The notes below the pieces were generated by a model that worked only from the letters and a program-made list of their open reading frames with translations, was not told the origin of the DNA and did no database searches. Made by a program: the position numbers and the translations under genes. Below, in pieces: positions 63,201-64,000 of a stretch of DNA of 64,000 bases; the stretch's first letter is position 1, and every line of letters starts with the position of its first letter. The stretch covers positions 1-64,000 of the forward strand of contig JAIOYP010000067.1 of the NCBI GenBank assembly GCA_021741155.1, read 5' to 3'. The stretch comes from Flavobacteriales bacterium (GTDB lineage Bacteria > Bacteroidota > Bacteroidia > UBA10329).

Positions 63201-64000
63201 GTAGGATTACCAGAACAAGTAGTAGTTGCACCAGAAATAGTTCCTACAGGAAGAGGATTTACTGAGATGGTAGCCGAACCTGAGAAACCAGAAGATCTGG
63301 TACAGCCATTGCCTGCCGCATCAATAATGCTCACAAGCGTGTAAGTAGTTGCTGAGGTTGGGCTTACAGAAACTGTATGACCAGAGTTAATATCATTAAG
63401 GCTAAAGGTGGTTACACCGTTAGAATAAATCACATCATAAGGAGGTGTTCCAGCCAAAAAGTTAAACGTGAGGTTAGTGCTTCCTGTGTTACAAATTGTG
63501 GTTGTACCCGAAATAGAACCTTGTGGCAAAGGGTTGATATTGACCGTGGCCGTACCTCCTGTGCCTGGACAAGAGTTGGCAGACGAAGAAATGGTATACG
63601 TAACAGTTCCTTGAACCGTTCCTGTATTAGAAAGCGTTTGAGCAATGGTAGAACCAGACGAAGCTGAATAGCCACTAACCTGTGGATTACCACTTGAAGC
63701 AGTCCAACTATATGTTGTGCCTGCAACTGAAGAAGTTAATACAACGTTAGATTGAGCCCCAGAACAGATGGTAGAAATGCTTGGAGTTGCAACAACATTC
63801 GAAACTGGATTGACCGTTACTATAGTTTGAACCGCTGCACCAGGACAACCATTAGCCGTAGGAGTTACCGTGTAAGTAACAGTGCCTGTTGAAGTTCCAG
63901 AATTGGTAAGCGTTTGGCCGATGGAAGCTCCAGAACCATTTGAATAACCGCCAATGTTTCCGTTAGAAGGAGAAGCAATATAAGCAAAAGTGCTTCCTCC
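57263..64000 (-). CDS. giant T9SS cargo, 5' end beyond window (partial)
   Basis: The reading frame is open from the stop at 57263 to the window edge (I translated 63530-64000 in frame and met no stop), so at least 2245 residues. The N-terminus is missing; a TTG at 63529 is not the start. Seen from the N side: Ig-like units with GTVTYT...GCPG and NPLPxGxISG; eleven ECDL-type repeats of about 82 residues plus one divergent copy with SYSWTQISGP (DNA about 59530-62480); VSFTGL..YC units; PKD-like units; and a T9SS sorting domain (RVYPNPTNGSFTLEV) ending SIIRN. It is closely paralogous to the neighbouring 2146-residue protein. Confidence 0.9.
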   Translation of the reverse strand, partial: GGSTFAYIASPSNGNIGGYSNGSGASIGQTLTNSGTSTGTVTYTVTPTANGCPGAAVQTIVTVNPVSNVVATPSISTICSGAQSNVVLTSSVAGTTYSWTASSGNPQVSGYSASSGSTIAQTLSNTGTVQGTVTYTISSSANSCPGTGGTATVNINPLPQGSISGTTTICNTGSTNLTFNFLAGTPPYDVIYSNGVTTFSLNDINSGHTVSVSPTSATTYTLVSIIDAAGNGCTRSSGFSGSATISVNPLPVGTISGATTTCSGNPTNLTFNFTVGTGPFDVTYSDGTSSYNLVNIPNGHTVSVSPLVTTVYSIVSITDDLGCTRTPVASSTTITVNPLPNGTMAVFTPICFGDQTTLTFTFTNGTGPYSIAFTDGITNFSLANVTSGTTYNLTPPTSVTYNFTSITDNNGCIRTSGFAGNVQVIVNPLPTVSFTGLAAAYCQTGASATLTGNHAPGGVFTGLGITNNGNGTAIFSPASAGVGTHTITYTFTDINSCTNSTSQSVIVDAQPVANAGSSVNQCDLDYTFSAVPSVGVGTWSFFGGPGSAFFSNAHSATSGVQVTAYGTYTFQWQEVNGQCSDNEQITVTFYQQPTVSLGVDQSQCQLTYSLTPTTNIPVTSYSWTQISGPAATIVNNAAPVAAIVSSGILGTYVFEVTVTVNGCSSSDQITITQVGIPVSNAGTGGNECDLNFNLGATPSVGAGVWTQTGGPGFSNFVPNAAAANAVVSVSQYGTYQFTWTETNLNCTNASAVSVNFYWQPVANAGTNGNECDLDHVFNAVPSVGNGTWTQVSGPGTSSFVDASSATTTVTVTQIGQYVYQWQEVNGTCSSAATVTVNYFAQPVANPGFGGSECDLDFQLGAVPSVGNGGWTAQGPGTITFSPSATDPNAVANVSVYGIYIFTWSEDNYGCTDSGNITVHFDQQTNANAGNGGDECDLNFTFNGSPSIGAGVWTYSGPGNAFFSNPASPTATVTVDTYGAYLFTWTETNGTCTATDQVNVNFYQQPVANAGLGGNECDFNFQFAAVPSVGNGLWLQTNGPGTSTFTSNTSATSTVTVSQYGTYTYSWTETNGVCSNSATVVVNYYEQPVANAGTGGNECDLDFSLNGVASVGVGLWTASGPGSATFVNDISSSTNVTVSNYGTYIFTWTEINGTCSSSASVTVNFYLQPVAVAGQGGDECDLNFLTSAVPSIGTGLWSQTSGPGNSTFSNASSAINTITVDTYGTYDYTWTETNGTCVDFRSISVNYYQQPVADAGLGGDECDFDFTLAANASVGNGTWTYTGPGTATFASASSASTVVTVSQSGAYTFTWTETNGICSNADNVVVTFYNQPVANAGSGGNECDLNFVFSAVPSFGTGTWTATGPGNASFTNANNATGTVTVDAYGTYIFTWTEVNGICSNAASVTVNFYQQPVANAGTGTNQCDLDFTFNGTASVGIGTWTYTGPGTATFSPNANAVNATVTVNATGSYTFTWTENNNGCTASANVTIAFNALPVVSFTGLAASYCVDRTTPVPLVGTPAGGTFSGLGVSGNSFVPSVAGVGTIFLTYTYTDVNGCTDSETQSVDVNGLPNVSFTGLSSPYCVDDAVAHTLTGVPTGGTYTGPGISTNQFTASVANIGNHTITYSYTDAFGCSSSQPQPVTVNALPVVSFTGLSAAYCSDASNAQLVGTPTGGTFSGTGITGNTFSPVAAGVGQHTIVYTYTNGNGCTNTSTHQVTVNAVPLPVITPSGSTAICAGTNITLDAGVGYAGYAWSTSGNGQSITVGSAGTYNVTVTTAAGCVGTSADVNISVNPLPVVNLGPDTVVCTGSSFTINAGNPGMTYAWSTQEISQSITVTTTGNYTVNVTNQNGCVGTDQVLVSVSSLLDPVIVAGGPVTFCAGGSVTLDGGSGYANYQWSTGATSQTITVSTAGLIELVVIDQFGCTGSDDEVVSLLQLPNAVIQPTGPIQICSSDTITLSASNTFVSYHWNPGGQTSSSIEVWQSGTYTVTVVDPNNGCVATSTPVSVIVNNSTPPTIVPSGVTEFCDGGSVSLTVVPGPYSEYLWSSGSTTPSIVVTQTGDYGVTVLDGNGCLDSTLLGNPIHIEVWNPEPVIEQQGANLVVVNGPFQQYQWYFNGAPIPGATVGQHTPASSGNYYVVAWDSHDCAGNSFIYEYTFTGIADLSDRYDIRVYPNPTNGSFTLEVDFGGRITGTISLVDITGRGIMVPEKLVDVSSIRRQFNIEHLSLGVYYLRLITDEGVAVKSIIRN

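Overview
The window looks like a chromosomal segment of a Bacteroidota bacterium, most likely in or near the Flavobacteriales. The evidence is a Bacteroidota-type dcw (cell wall and division) cluster with an FtsL-like small protein and a PASTA-ended FtsI, several proteins with Type IX secretion (T9SS) C-terminal sorting domains, HYR/SprB/PKD-like giant surface proteins, DUF1573 and DUF4412 proteins, almost no Shine-Dalgarno sequences, and -7 boxes of the form TAnnTTTG. No plasmid, phage, transposase or CRISPR signature was seen.

Layout. (1) 166-1543, minus strand: engB and an alpha/beta hydrolase, divergent from the dcw cluster. (2) 1797-18260, plus strand: mraZ, rsmH, ftsL-like, ftsI, murE, mraY, murD, a stand-alone MurD C-terminal domain paralogue, ftsW, murG, murC, ftsQ, ftsA, ftsZ. 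Most junctions overlap by 1-14 nt; ftsZ is set apart by a 119-nt leader with a rare Shine-Dalgarno sequence. Three GTGGTA direct repeats at exact 10-bp period precede mraZ and fit a MraZ operator. (3) 18494-24905: AI-2E-type exporter, etfBA, bifunctional nuclease, NupC-type nucleoside transporter, and a serine hydrolase on the other strand, with several palindromic or MITE-like repeats between them. (4) 24906-28364: a GIY-YIG nuclease gene surrounded by six REP-like repeats, an orphan nucleotidyltransferase, a DUF4412 protein and a glycine-rich surface protein. (5) 28482-32164: tRNA-Val(GAC), a small membrane protein, an M48 peptidase and an outer-membrane-like protein. (6) 32332-45641: a metabolic region containing an ethanolamine permease, a glutamine-synthetase-like ligase, an Fe-type alcohol dehydrogenase, a CoA transferase, a PuuD-like gamma-glutamyl hydrolase and an aldehyde dehydrogenase, interrupted by surface-protein genes. 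(7) 45712-64000, minus strand: three giant T9SS cargo genes in tandem, the last cut by the window edge.

How the genes fit together. Region 2 is a nearly complete peptidoglycan precursor and divisome operon. In region 6 the permease, ligase, alcohol dehydrogenase, aldehyde dehydrogenase and gamma-glutamyl hydrolase can be assembled into a gamma-glutamylated ethanolamine catabolic route (ethanolamine to glycine plus recovered glutamate). This is an inference from family membership and proximity, and is the best candidate here for a little-described system. The other stand-out signals are the MurD C-terminal paralogue, the GIY-YIG/REP association and the possible MraZ control of both divergent operons.
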